A stretch of DNA of 64,000 nucleotides from Rubrobacter taiwanensis (GTDB lineage: Bacteria; Actinomycetota; Rubrobacteria; Rubrobacterales; Rubrobacteraceae). The stretch is from assembly GCF_004337705.1 (NCBI RefSeq), contig NZ_SKBU01000031.1, positions 1-64,000 on the forward strand, in the 5' to 3' direction. Every line of letters starts with the position of its first letter. The first letter of the stretch is position 1. The translations under genes and the position numbers were made by a program. The notes under the pieces were generated by a model. That model did no database searches, was not told the DNA's origin, and saw nothing but the letters and a program-made list of their open reading frames with translations. Shown in pieces: positions 57,027 to 64,000 of the stretch.

Positions 57027-58640
57027 ATGACCGATTCTTCCGCGGCCACCAGGGCCAAGTTCGAGCTGGACGGTCGCACGCTGACCGTCGAGGACGTGGT
57101 GAACATTGCGCGGCGGCTCAAGAATGTTGAATGCGTACTATCCGGGGAGGCGCTGGAGAGGATCGAGGCCTCCCGGGCGCTCAAGCAGGAGCTCATCTCC
57201 GAGGAACTGCCCATCTACGGTGTGACCACCGGCTTCGGGGACAGCGCGCACCGCCAGATCTCCTCCCGGAAGACGGCCGAGCTGCAGCGCAACATCCTGC
57301 GCTTCATGGGCTGCGGGACCGGCCGGATCTCGCCGCCGGAGGTGGCCCGGGCCACGATCCTGCTGCGGGTCAACTGCCTGGCCCGGGGGAACTCCGGGGT
57401 CCGGCGGGAGCTGGTGGAGCTGATGCTGGCCTTCCTACGACACGACATAGTGCCGCTCATACCGGAGCGCGGCTCATGCGGGGCGAGTGGAGATCTCGTC
57501 CCGCTCTCTTATGTGGGCTCCGCCCTCACCGGTCACGGCGAGGTGCTCTACGGGGGCGAGGTCCGGGACGTGAAGGAGGTGCTGGAGGAGCTGGGACTGG
57601 AGCCGCTGGAGCTGGAGGCCAAGGAGGGGCTGGCGATCACCAACGGCACCTCGTTCATGAGCGCATACGCCGCTTTAGCGGTCTGGGACTCGATGGAACT
57701 GGCGTTCGTCGCGGATGTGGGCACGGCGATGGCCTCCGAGGCGCTGCTCGGCAACCGGGCGCACTTCGACGCCTTCATCCACGAGAACAAGCCCCACCCC
57801 GGGCAGGTCAAGAGCGCCGGCCTCATCCGCGAGCTGCTCGCCGGTTCCGAGCTCTCAAAGGAGATAGACCAGATCCTCTCCGGCAACGGCCTCGGCGACC
57901 GGGGGTACCGGGAGCTGGAGCGGAATATCCAGGACAAGTACTCGATCCGGTGCGCGCCACACGTCACGGGCGTGCTGCGCGACACGCTCACGTGGGTAAA
58001 AAAGTGGGTCGAGACCGAGATCAACTCCTCCGACGACAACCCCCTCTTCGACGCCACCGGCCGGACCGTGCACAGCGGCGGCAACTTCTACGGCGGGCAC
58101 GTCGTGCAGGCCATGGACTCGCTCAAGATCGCGCTCGCAAACGTGGCGGACCTGCTGGACCGGCAGCTGGAGCTCCTCGTAGACGAGAAGTTCAACAACG
58201 GCCTCACACCGAACCTCATCCCGCGCCTTACCCCGGACGATCCCCGGGCCGGGCTGCACCACGGGTTCAAGGGGATGCAGCTCGCCTGTTCGTCCATGGT
58301 CGCCGAGGCGTGCAGGCTCTCAGGCCCGGTGAGCGTCCACTCGCGCTCGACCGAGGCGCACAACCAGGACAAGGTCAGCATGGGCTCCATCGCGGCCCGC
58401 GACGCCCGCACCATCGTGGAGCTGGCGCAGAACGTGGCGGCCATACACCTCATCGCCGCTTGCCAGGCTCTGGATCTGCGCGGTCCGGAGGGCATGAGCC
58501 CGAAGACCCGCGCCGCCTACGGGAAGATCCGGGAGCGCGTCCCGTTCCTGAGCGGCGACCGGCGCATGGAGCGGGATATAAAGGAGGTCGTGGAGCTCAT
58601 CAGATCTGGCCGGATCCGGGAAGCCGTGCTCTCGGCGTAG
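57027..58640 (+). CDS. MIO-type aromatic amino acid ammonia-lyase, probably phenylalanine ammonia-lyase
   Basis: 537 residues from ATG 57027 (GAAGGGGTG upstream). Superfamily of histidine, phenylalanine and tyrosine ammonia-lyases. The MIO cofactor forms from A153-S154-G155 in SCGASGDLVPLS; the catalytic tyrosine is Y64 in YGVTTGFG; SSDDNPLFD near 335 and FNNGLTPNL near 391 are conserved. At the pair that sets substrate choice (Ser-His in histidine lyases, His-Leu in tyrosine lyases, Phe-Leu in phenylalanine lyases) this protein has F93-M94, pointing to phenylalanine. No hut genes are nearby, which also argues against histidine. Beta-tyrosine-type aminomutase cannot be ruled out. Confidence 0.85.
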   Translation: MTDSSAATRAKFELDGRTLTVEDVVNIARRLKNVECVLSGEALERIEASRALKQELISEELPIYGVTTGFGDSAHRQISSRKTAELQRNILRFMGCGTGRISPPEVARATILLRVNCLARGNSGVRRELVELMLAFLRHDIVPLIPERGSCGASGDLVPLSYVGSALTGHGEVLYGGEVRDVKEVLEELGLEPLELEAKEGLAITNGTSFMSAYAALAVWDSMELAFVADVGTAMASEALLGNRAHFDAFIHENKPHPGQVKSAGLIRELLAGSELSKEIDQILSGNGLGDRGYRELERNIQDKYSIRCAPHVTGVLRDTLTWVKKWVETEINSSDDNPLFDATGRTVHSGGNFYGGHVVQAMDSLKIALANVADLLDRQLELLVDEKFNNGLTPNLIPRLTPDDPRAGLHHGFKGMQLACSSMVAEACRLSGPVSVHSRSTEAHNQDKVSMGSIAARDARTIVELAQNVAAIHLIAACQALDLRGPEGMSPKTRAAYGKIRERVPFLSGDRRMERDIKEVVELIRSGRIREAVLSA

Positions 58641-58654
58641 AGCGGCGGAGGTAC

Positions 58655-59545
58655 ATGCTGAAGCGGCTTCCCGTGGACACGGCTTCCCGCCCGTACTCCG
58701 GCGAAGAGGACTACGCCCGGATGCGGGAGCTGCTGGTCGAGGCATTCGATCCCGGCGGCCTCGTGTACGCTACCGCCGGGGAGATAGACTGGTGGCGCTT
58801 TGCCGACAACGGCGGAGGCGTCGAGGCCGCCCGGCTGTGGCGAGAGGCCGGGCGGGTTGTCGGCTTCGCCTGGCCGAGCGGGGACGAGGTGGATATCGTG
58901 GCTCACCCCCGCTACCGGCGTCTCGAAGAGGAGATGCTGGCCTGGGCCGAACGCCGGGGACGTTACGAAGGGTTCAGCGCCCTGAGCGTCTGGAGCTACG
59001 CGCGGGACGGCCGGCGGAACGGGCTGCTGGAGCGGCGCGGCTACGGGAGGACGGGGCGGTGGCTCCTCTTCTGGAAGCGGGAGCTGGACGGCGCGCTGCC
59101 GGAGCCGGAGCTGCCGCCGGGGTACGCGCTCCGGTCCGTGCGGGGAGAGGAGGTGGAGGAGCGCGCGGCGGTGCACCGGAGCGCGTTCGCGCCGTCGCAG
59201 GTGACGGTCGAGAAGTACCGGGCGGTCATGCGGTCCCCTGCCTACCGCTCCGACCTGGATCTCGTCGTCTGCGCGCCCGACGGGGCGTTCGTCGCCTTCT
59301 GCATCGCGTGGCTAGATGCGGCGAACCGGATCGGGGTCTTCGAGCCGGTCGGGGTTCACCCGGGGTACCGGCGCAGGGGGCTGGGGCGGGCGGTCGTGGC
59401 GGAGGGGCTGCGGCGGCTCCGGGACCTCGGGGCCCGGGCGGCGTACCTGAACAGCGAGGGCGCGAACGGGCCGGCCAGGCGGCTCTACGCGGCCGCTGGG
59501 TTCCGGGTGCTGGACCGCAACCACGCGTGGAGGAAGAGGCTGTAG
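58655..59545 (+). CDS. GNAT N-acetyltransferase (tandem GNAT fold)
   Basis: 296 residues from ATG 58655 (GCGGAGGTAC), 14 bases after the ammonia-lyase. The C-terminal half is a clear GNAT domain: FEPVGVHPGYRRRGLGRAVVAEGL with the acetyl-CoA pyrophosphate loop RRRGLG near 235, then AYLNSEGANGPARRLYAAAGF near 262. The N-terminal half resembles a degenerate second GNAT fold (VDIVAHPRYRRLEEEMLAWAERRG near 78). Acceptor substrate unknown. The frame is open far upstream, but that part lies inside the ammonia-lyase gene in another frame. Probably co-transcribed with it. Confidence 0.82.
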   Translation: MLKRLPVDTASRPYSGEEDYARMRELLVEAFDPGGLVYATAGEIDWWRFADNGGGVEAARLWREAGRVVGFAWPSGDEVDIVAHPRYRRLEEEMLAWAERRGRYEGFSALSVWSYARDGRRNGLLERRGYGRTGRWLLFWKRELDGALPEPELPPGYALRSVRGEEVEERAAVHRSAFAPSQVTVEKYRAVMRSPAYRSDLDLVVCAPDGAFVAFCIAWLDAANRIGVFEPVGVHPGYRRRGLGRAVVAEGLRRLRDLGARAAYLNSEGANGPARRLYAAAGFRVLDRNHAWRKRL

Positions 59546-59629
59546 AGGGGGTGATGCGGCTGCCGGGGACGTGATGGGGGGAGGAGACCGTACCGTGCAG
59601 GGGATCACAAGCGAAGGAGGAGTCAGAAT

Positions 59630-61246
59630 ATGAACGGCCTGATGATGGACTACCAGCTCACCCTGCCCGCCATCCTGCGCCGGGCGGAGACGTACTTCTG
59701 GTGGCGGGAGGTAACGACCCAGCTACCGGACTTCACCTACCACCGCTACACCTACGCGGACTTCGCGCGGCGGGCCAAGAAGCTGGCGGTGGCCCTCGGG
59801 GAGCTGGGGGTGGAGTCCGGCGACCGGGTGGCCACCCTGGCCTGGAACCACCACCGGCACTTCGAGGCCTTCTTCGGCATCCCGGCCTCAGGAGGGGTGC
59901 TGCACGCGCTCAACATGCGGCTCCGGCCGGACGACCTGGCCTACATCGTGGAGCATGCGCAGGACAAGATCGTCATCGTGGATGAGGACTTCCTGCCGCT
60001 CCTCGATCGGGTGCGCGAGCGCGTGGACGTGGAGCGGGTCATCGTCATCTCCAGAGACGGTAGCGTGCCGGAGGGGATGCTGGACTACGAGGAGCTGCTG
60101 GAGAGCGCGGACGAGGAGAGGTTCGAGTACCCGGACTTCGACGAGGGGCAGGCGGCGGCGCTCTGCTACACCTCCGGGACGACGGGCCGGCCCAAGGGCG
60201 TGCTGTATTCGCACCGCTCGCTCGTGCTGCAGGCGATGACCTGGACGATGGCGGACACGGCGGGGATCCGGCAGTCCGATGTGATCTACCCCATAGTCCC
60301 CATGTTCCACATCAACAACTGGTGCCAGCCGTTCGTGGCCGCGATGGTGGGGGCGCGCTTCCTCTTCGCCAAGCCGCATTTCGACGCGGCGAGGCTGCTT
60401 AAGACTATAGAGGAGGAGAAGGTTACGCTCTCCGGCGGCGTGCCGACCGTCTGGCTGAGCATCCTGCAGGAGCTGGAGCGCAATCCCGGGCAGTACGACC
60501 TCTCCGGCCTGCGGGGCGTGATCGTGGCCGGGGCCGCAGCGCCGAAGGGCATGATCAAGCGCCTCAAAGAGGACTACGGCGTCGAGGTCATCCATATGTG
60601 GGGCCTCACCGAGACCGCGCCGCTCGCCACCGTCGCCGCCGTCCCGGCCGACATGCAGGATGCGCCCGCCGACGAGAAGTACGCTCTGCTGTCCAGGCAG
60701 GGCTACCCCATCCCGTTCATCGAGATGCGCCTGCGCGGTGCGGAGGGGTTCGCGCCGTGGGACGGCGAGACGATGGGCGAACTGGAGCTGCGCGGCCCCT
60801 GGGTGGCGAGCGCCTACTACGAGAACCCGGAGGCCGCCGACCGCTTCACCGAGGACGGCTGGTTCCGCACCGGGGACGTGATGACCATAGACGAGCGGGG
60901 ATGCCTAGAGCTGCAGGACCGCACCAAGGATCTCGTTAAGAGCGGGGGGGAGTGGATCTCCTCGGTCGCGCTGGAGAACGCCCTGATGGGCCACCCGGCC
61001 GTGGCCGAGGCCGCCGTGATAGCCGTCCCGCACCCCAAGTGGCAGGAGCGCCCCTTAGGGATCGTGGTGCTCAAGGAAGGCCAGAGCGCCACGCCCGAGG
61101 AGCTTATAGACTTCATCCGGCCGGAGTTCCCCAAGTGGTGGCTGCCGGACGCGATAGAGTTCGTGGACGAGATCCCGCGCACCCCGGCCGGCAAGTTCCT
61201 CAAGCGGGCGCTGCGCGAACGGTTCAAGGACTACCAGCTCGCCTGA
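59630..61246 (+). CDS. Medium-chain/aromatic acyl-CoA ligase (AMP-binding)
   Basis: 538 residues from ATG 59630 (GAAGGAGGAGTCAGAAT). Adenylate-forming ligase of the AlkK/medium-chain type: CYTSGTTGRPKGVLYSHRS near 182, FHINNWCQPFVAAMVGAR near 225, HMWGLTETAPL near 323, WFRTGDVMTIDERG near 415, and the catalytic lysine in PRTPAGKFLKRAL near 523. The DRTKDLVKSGGEWISS stretch is usual in AlkK relatives, which accept medium-chain and aryl-propenoic acids. Position after the ammonia-lyase makes trans-cinnamate a plausible substrate, but fatty acids are equally compatible with the sequence. Confidence 0.85.
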   Translation: MNGLMMDYQLTLPAILRRAETYFWWREVTTQLPDFTYHRYTYADFARRAKKLAVALGELGVESGDRVATLAWNHHRHFEAFFGIPASGGVLHALNMRLRPDDLAYIVEHAQDKIVIVDEDFLPLLDRVRERVDVERVIVISRDGSVPEGMLDYEELLESADEERFEYPDFDEGQAAALCYTSGTTGRPKGVLYSHRSLVLQAMTWTMADTAGIRQSDVIYPIVPMFHINNWCQPFVAAMVGARFLFAKPHFDAARLLKTIEEEKVTLSGGVPTVWLSILQELERNPGQYDLSGLRGVIVAGAAAPKGMIKRLKEDYGVEVIHMWGLTETAPLATVAAVPADMQDAPADEKYALLSRQGYPIPFIEMRLRGAEGFAPWDGETMGELELRGPWVASAYYENPEAADRFTEDGWFRTGDVMTIDERGCLELQDRTKDLVKSGGEWISSVALENALMGHPAVAEAAVIAVPHPKWQERPLGIVVLKEGQSATPEELIDFIRPEFPKWWLPDAIEFVDEIPRTPAGKFLKRALRERFKDYQLA

Positions 61247-61270
61247 AAACCCACGACCGGAAGGAGGGGG

Positions 61271-63004
61271 ATGGAGGTCACGGTCCAGTACAACGTCCCG
61301 GCGAGGATGCGCGACGGCGTAACCCTCATGTCCAACGTCTTTCGCCCGGCTTCGGGCGGTCCGTACCCGGTGCTCCTGACGCGCCTGCCCTACGGCAAGG
61401 ATCTCCCGCGCGATACCACGTACTTTGACCCCCTCCGGGCCGCCTCGCGCGGCTACATCGTGGTGGTCCAGGACGTGCGCGGCCGCTTCGCCTCCGGGGG
61501 CGAGTTCGGCTCCTTCCCGCAGGAGACGGAGGACGGGTACGACACCGTGGAGTGGGCGGCGAAGCTCCCCGGCTCCGACGGACGGGTGGGGATGTGGGGG
61601 CTCTCGTACTTCGGGAAGACGCAGTGGCACGCGGCAACCGCCCGGCCGCCCTCCCTCGTGAGCCTGGCGCCGGGGCAGACCTGGGGCAACCACTTGAACG
61701 GCGCGAGCCTGCGCGGCGGGGTGCAGGAGCTCGGGCTCATCCAGTACTGGGCACAGGGGGCCATCGCCCCGCACACACTCTTCCGCCGGTACGCCGGGGA
61801 TGAGGAGCAGATCGGCAAGAGGCTCCCGGAGCTCATCCGGACCATAGACGAGCTCCTCGCCGGAGGCGGCTACGAGGCGCTCCCGCTCTCGAAGCTCCCG
61901 GACCCCGAAGGCCTCCTCCCGGCCCTCGGCCTGGGACGCGGCGTGGAGGATGGGGTCTGGGAGGCCGTGAACATAGACGGCAAGTACGGCCGCATCCAGG
62001 TCCCCGCTTACCACATCGGCGGCTGGTACGACTGCTTCATCGGGGAGACGCTGCGGCAGTACGAGGCGATGAAGGAGCGCTCCGCCGAATCCGGGATGCG
62101 CCCGCCGCGCCTCCTCGTCGGGCCGTGGACCCATGCGGACTTCGGCAGCACCCAGGGGGACCTGGACTTCGGGTTCGCCAGCTCCGGCCTCTTCATAGAC
62201 GCCCGCGGCGACCTCACCGACCGCCAGCTCCGCTGGTTCGACGCGACGCTCAAGGGGGAGGAGCGGGCTCTCGAAGGGACGCCCCCCGTCGAGGTCTTCG
62301 TGATGGGCGAGAATCGCTGGCGCGGCTACGGGGAGTGGCCCGTCCCCGGTGCGAGGGAGGAGAGCTGGCATCTGCAGCCGGGCGGCGGCCTCTCCCGCCG
62401 CGCTCCGCAGAAGGGCGAGCCCGGCGAGTACTACTACGACCCCGAAGACCCCGTCCCGACCCTCGGCGGGGCGACGCTGCTGCCGCCGATACACGGCTCC
62501 GGCGCGCTGGACCAGCGCGGGATAGAGGCCCGGGACGACGTCCTCACCTACACGAGCGAGCCGCTGGAGTCGGACTACACCGTGCTCGGCAGGGTGTGGG
62601 CCACGCTGTACACCGCCTCCTCCGCGCCGGACACCGACTTCGTCGTCCGGCTCGTGGACGTGCACCCCGACGGCAAGGCGATAGTCCTCGCCGACGGCAT
62701 CATCCGGGCGAGCGCGCGCGAGAGCTACCCCGCGCCCGGCGTAATCCGGGCGTCGAGACCGGAACCCATAGAGCCGGGGCGCGTCTACGAGTACTGCGTG
62801 GATCTGTGGGCGACCGGGAACACCTTCAAGAGGGGGCACCGCGTGCGGGTAGATGTAACGTCCAGCTCGCACCCGCGCTGGGAGCGGAACCCGAACACCG
62901 GCGAGAGCGCCGGGCGCTCGGGCCGGACGGCGGTGGCCCGCCAGCGCATCTTCCACGGCCCGGAGCATCCGAGCCGGGTTACACTGACGGTCGTGGACGG
63001 CTGA
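61271..63004 (+). CDS. CocE/NonD-family alpha/beta hydrolase (S15 X-Pro dipeptidyl-peptidase fold)
   Basis: 577 residues from ATG 61271 (GGAAGGAGGGGG). Alpha/beta hydrolase with nucleophile S112 in GMWGLSYFGKTQ, aspartate in HIGGWYDCFIGE near 258 and histidine in VGPWTHADFG near 286. The C-terminal beta-jelly-roll of cocaine esterase-like proteins starts near 345, with RVRVDVTSSSHPRWERNPNTG near 520. No signal peptide, so cytoplasmic. Family members hydrolyse aromatic esters, acyl amides or beta-lactam acid esters. Between a CoA ligase and a thiolase it may release an acid from an ester or amide for activation. Confidence 0.87.
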   Translation: MEVTVQYNVPARMRDGVTLMSNVFRPASGGPYPVLLTRLPYGKDLPRDTTYFDPLRAASRGYIVVVQDVRGRFASGGEFGSFPQETEDGYDTVEWAAKLPGSDGRVGMWGLSYFGKTQWHAATARPPSLVSLAPGQTWGNHLNGASLRGGVQELGLIQYWAQGAIAPHTLFRRYAGDEEQIGKRLPELIRTIDELLAGGGYEALPLSKLPDPEGLLPALGLGRGVEDGVWEAVNIDGKYGRIQVPAYHIGGWYDCFIGETLRQYEAMKERSAESGMRPPRLLVGPWTHADFGSTQGDLDFGFASSGLFIDARGDLTDRQLRWFDATLKGEERALEGTPPVEVFVMGENRWRGYGEWPVPGAREESWHLQPGGGLSRRAPQKGEPGEYYYDPEDPVPTLGGATLLPPIHGSGALDQRGIEARDDVLTYTSEPLESDYTVLGRVWATLYTASSAPDTDFVVRLVDVHPDGKAIVLADGIIRASARESYPAPGVIRASRPEPIEPGRVYEYCVDLWATGNTFKRGHRVRVDVTSSSHPRWERNPNTGESAGRSGRTAVARQRIFHGPEHPSRVTLTVVDG

Positions 63005-63025
63005 GACCGGAGAACAGGAGGAAAC

Positions 63026-64000
63026 ATGGCCGAACCCGTGATAATAGATGCGGTCCGGACGCCGTTCGGGCGGCGCGGGGGCGCGTTCCGCGAGGTGCAC
63101 CCGGACGCTCTCCTGGCCCGCGCGCTGGACGGGCTCATCGAGCGCGCCGGGATAGAGGCCGGCAAGATAGAGGACGTGGTCACCGGCTGCGTAACGCAGG
63201 CCGGAGAGCAGGGCGCCAACATCGGGCGGCTCGGCGTGCTGATGGCGGGCTTCCCGGTCGAGGTGCCCGCCGTCTCCATCAACCGCATGTGCGGCTCCAG
63301 CCAGCAGGCGGCGCACTTCGCGGCGCAGGCGGTGGCGGCCGGGGACGTGAAGTACGCCATCGGCTGCGGGGTGGAGAACATGACCCGCGCCCCGATGTTC
63401 AGTGACATCGGCGAGCGGGGTTTTGAGAATCTGGACCCCGAGCTTCTGAAGAAGCACGAGCTCATCCACCAGGGCGAGAGCGCTGAGCGGATCGCCGAGA
63501 AGTGGGGCATCTCGCGCGAGGAGCTGGACGCGTACTCCGCCGAGAGCCACCGCCGGGCCGCCCGGGCCGCCGCCGAGGGCCGGCACGCTGAGATACTCCC
63601 GACGTGGGGGCTGGATGCGGAGGGCGAGCGCGTGCGGTGGGTGCGGGACGAGGGCATCCGGGAGAGCGTAGACCTCGCCAAGATGGCATCTCTCAAGCCC
63701 GTCTTCCGGGAGGACGGGGTGATCACCGCCGGCAACTCGTCCCAGATCTCCGACGGCGCTTCCGCCGTGCTGGTGGCCGACCGCGAGGTCGCCGAGGCCG
63801 AGGGATTCCGCCCGAAGTTCCGCTTCCGGGCGCGGGTCGCCGTCGGCGACGACCCCACCATGCAGCTCACCGGTGTCATACCGGCTACCAGGAAGGCGCT
63901 GGAGCGCGCCGGCCTCACGATAGACGATTTGGATTGGATCGAGATAAACGAGGCGTTCGCCTCGGTGGTGCTCGCCTGGGCGCGGGAGCTGAAGCCGGAC
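63026..64000 (+). CDS. Acetyl-CoA acyltransferase (thiolase), 3' end outside the window
   Basis: First 325 codons of a thiolase starting ATG 63026 (CAGGAGGAAAC). Nucleophilic C89 in [11 protein letters not shown], then [13 protein letters not shown] near 118, [16 protein letters not shown] near 232 and [14 protein letters not shown] near 312. The histidine and second-cysteine motifs lie beyond the right edge, so about 65 residues are missing by family length. MCGSSQQA rather than FCSSGLQ separates it from fadA at 31080. Follows the hydrolase by 21 bases, giving a probable operon ligase-hydrolase-thiolase. Confidence 0.9.
   Translation, partial: MAEPVIIDAVRTPFGRRGGAFREVHPDALLARALDGLIERAGIEAGKIEDVVTGCVTQAGEQGANIGRLGVLMAGFPVEVPAVSINRMCGSSQQAAHFAAQAVAAGDVKYAIGCGVENMTRAPMFSDIGERGFENLDPELLKKHELIHQGESAERIAEKWGISREELDAYSAESHRRAARAAAEGRHAEILPTWGLDAEGERVRWVRDEGIRESVDLAKMASLKPVFREDGVITAGNSSQISDGASAVLVADREVAEAEGFRPKFRFRARVAVGDDPTMQLTGVIPATRKALERAGLTIDDLDWIEINEAFASVVLAWARELKPD

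Noticed and set aside
57131-58654. Open frame inside the ammonia-lyase gene continuous with the GNAT gene
   Set aside because: Arg/Gly/Ala-rich translation in the +2 frame of a conserved enzyme; the GNAT domain starts at 58655 with its own ribosome site.
61055-63586. 843-codon minus-strand frame opposite the hydrolase and thiolase
   Set aside because: Shadow frame antisense to three conserved genes.
1-64000. tRNA, rRNA and CRISPR signals
   Set aside because: No cloverleaf with a GGTTCRANYC arm, no rRNA-like stretch and no regularly spaced direct repeats were noticed in any intergenic gap; the gaps are too short for arrays.

Overview
The window is dense, GC-rich bacterial chromosome (roughly two thirds G+C, strong third-position GC bias, frequent GTG and TTG starts, GGAGG-type ribosome binding sites, no gene gap above about 285 bases). 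The gene content is aerobic and catabolic: glycolate oxidase, polyamine breakdown, a FadN/FadA beta-oxidation pair, ATP-type PEP carboxykinase, alanine dehydrogenase, a LOV photoreceptor phosphatase and paired SPFH membrane proteins. Together with codon style this suggests a deep-branching, probably thermophilic actinobacterium of the Rubrobacter type. That assignment is my inference; the window has no rRNA or other taxonomic marker. I found no tRNA, rRNA, CRISPR array or complete mobile element.

Region 1 (1-9058) handles C2/C3 acids. On the minus strand are a truncated glycolate/lactate permease, a MOFRL-type glycerate 2-kinase, a relic of an IclR regulator and an allantoate amidohydrolase. 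Divergent from them is glcDEF (glycolate dehydrogenase) followed by a CitE/malyl-CoA-lyase-like gene. Glycolate and purine-derived ureides both feed glyoxylate, which can leave via malyl-CoA or glycerate. The permease is cut short beside the window edge, where another gene with a strong ribosome binding site begins.

Region 2 (9059-17000) holds a VTT membrane protein, a DNA glycosylase preceded by a small overlapping ORF, a phosphodiesterase-family protein, a DeoR regulator, and proline dehydrogenase, PEP carboxykinase and alanine dehydrogenase, a set suited to growth on amino acids.

Region 3 (17171-31052) is a polyamine utilisation system: an unusual MerR-XRE-cupin regulator, then a tight operon of about 9.5 kb (aminotransferase, amine oxidase, PotADBC uptake system, two aldehyde dehydrogenases). 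Agmatinase lies nearby but is transcribed separately. A 14-base motif occurs both upstream of the regulator and inside the operon promoter. Between operon and agmatinase are a LOV-GAF-PP2C photoreceptor and MsrA.

Region 4 (31080-46000) holds a fadN-fadA operon with a hotdog thioesterase and PadR regulator, TrmB, two overlapping SPFH genes, a secreted C39-like peptidase, an NAD(P)-binding protein, a penicillin-acylase family enzyme and a metallophosphoesterase.

Region 5 (44600-47567) is an Ula-type PTS (EIIC, EIIB, EIIA) with a SIS-domain protein, all overlapping, behind a good promoter and inverted repeat.

Region 6 (47669-64000) is acyl-CoA metabolism: two acyl-CoA ligases, an acyl-CoA dehydrogenase, a phospholipase-D family protein, 3-hydroxyacyl-CoA dehydrogenase, aldehyde dehydrogenase, an MIO-type aromatic amino acid ammonia-lyase, a GNAT protein, a third CoA ligase, a CocE-type hydrolase and a thiolase running off the right edge. 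Ammonia-lyase, ligase, dehydrogenases and thiolase could together degrade phenylalanine through cinnamoyl-CoA.
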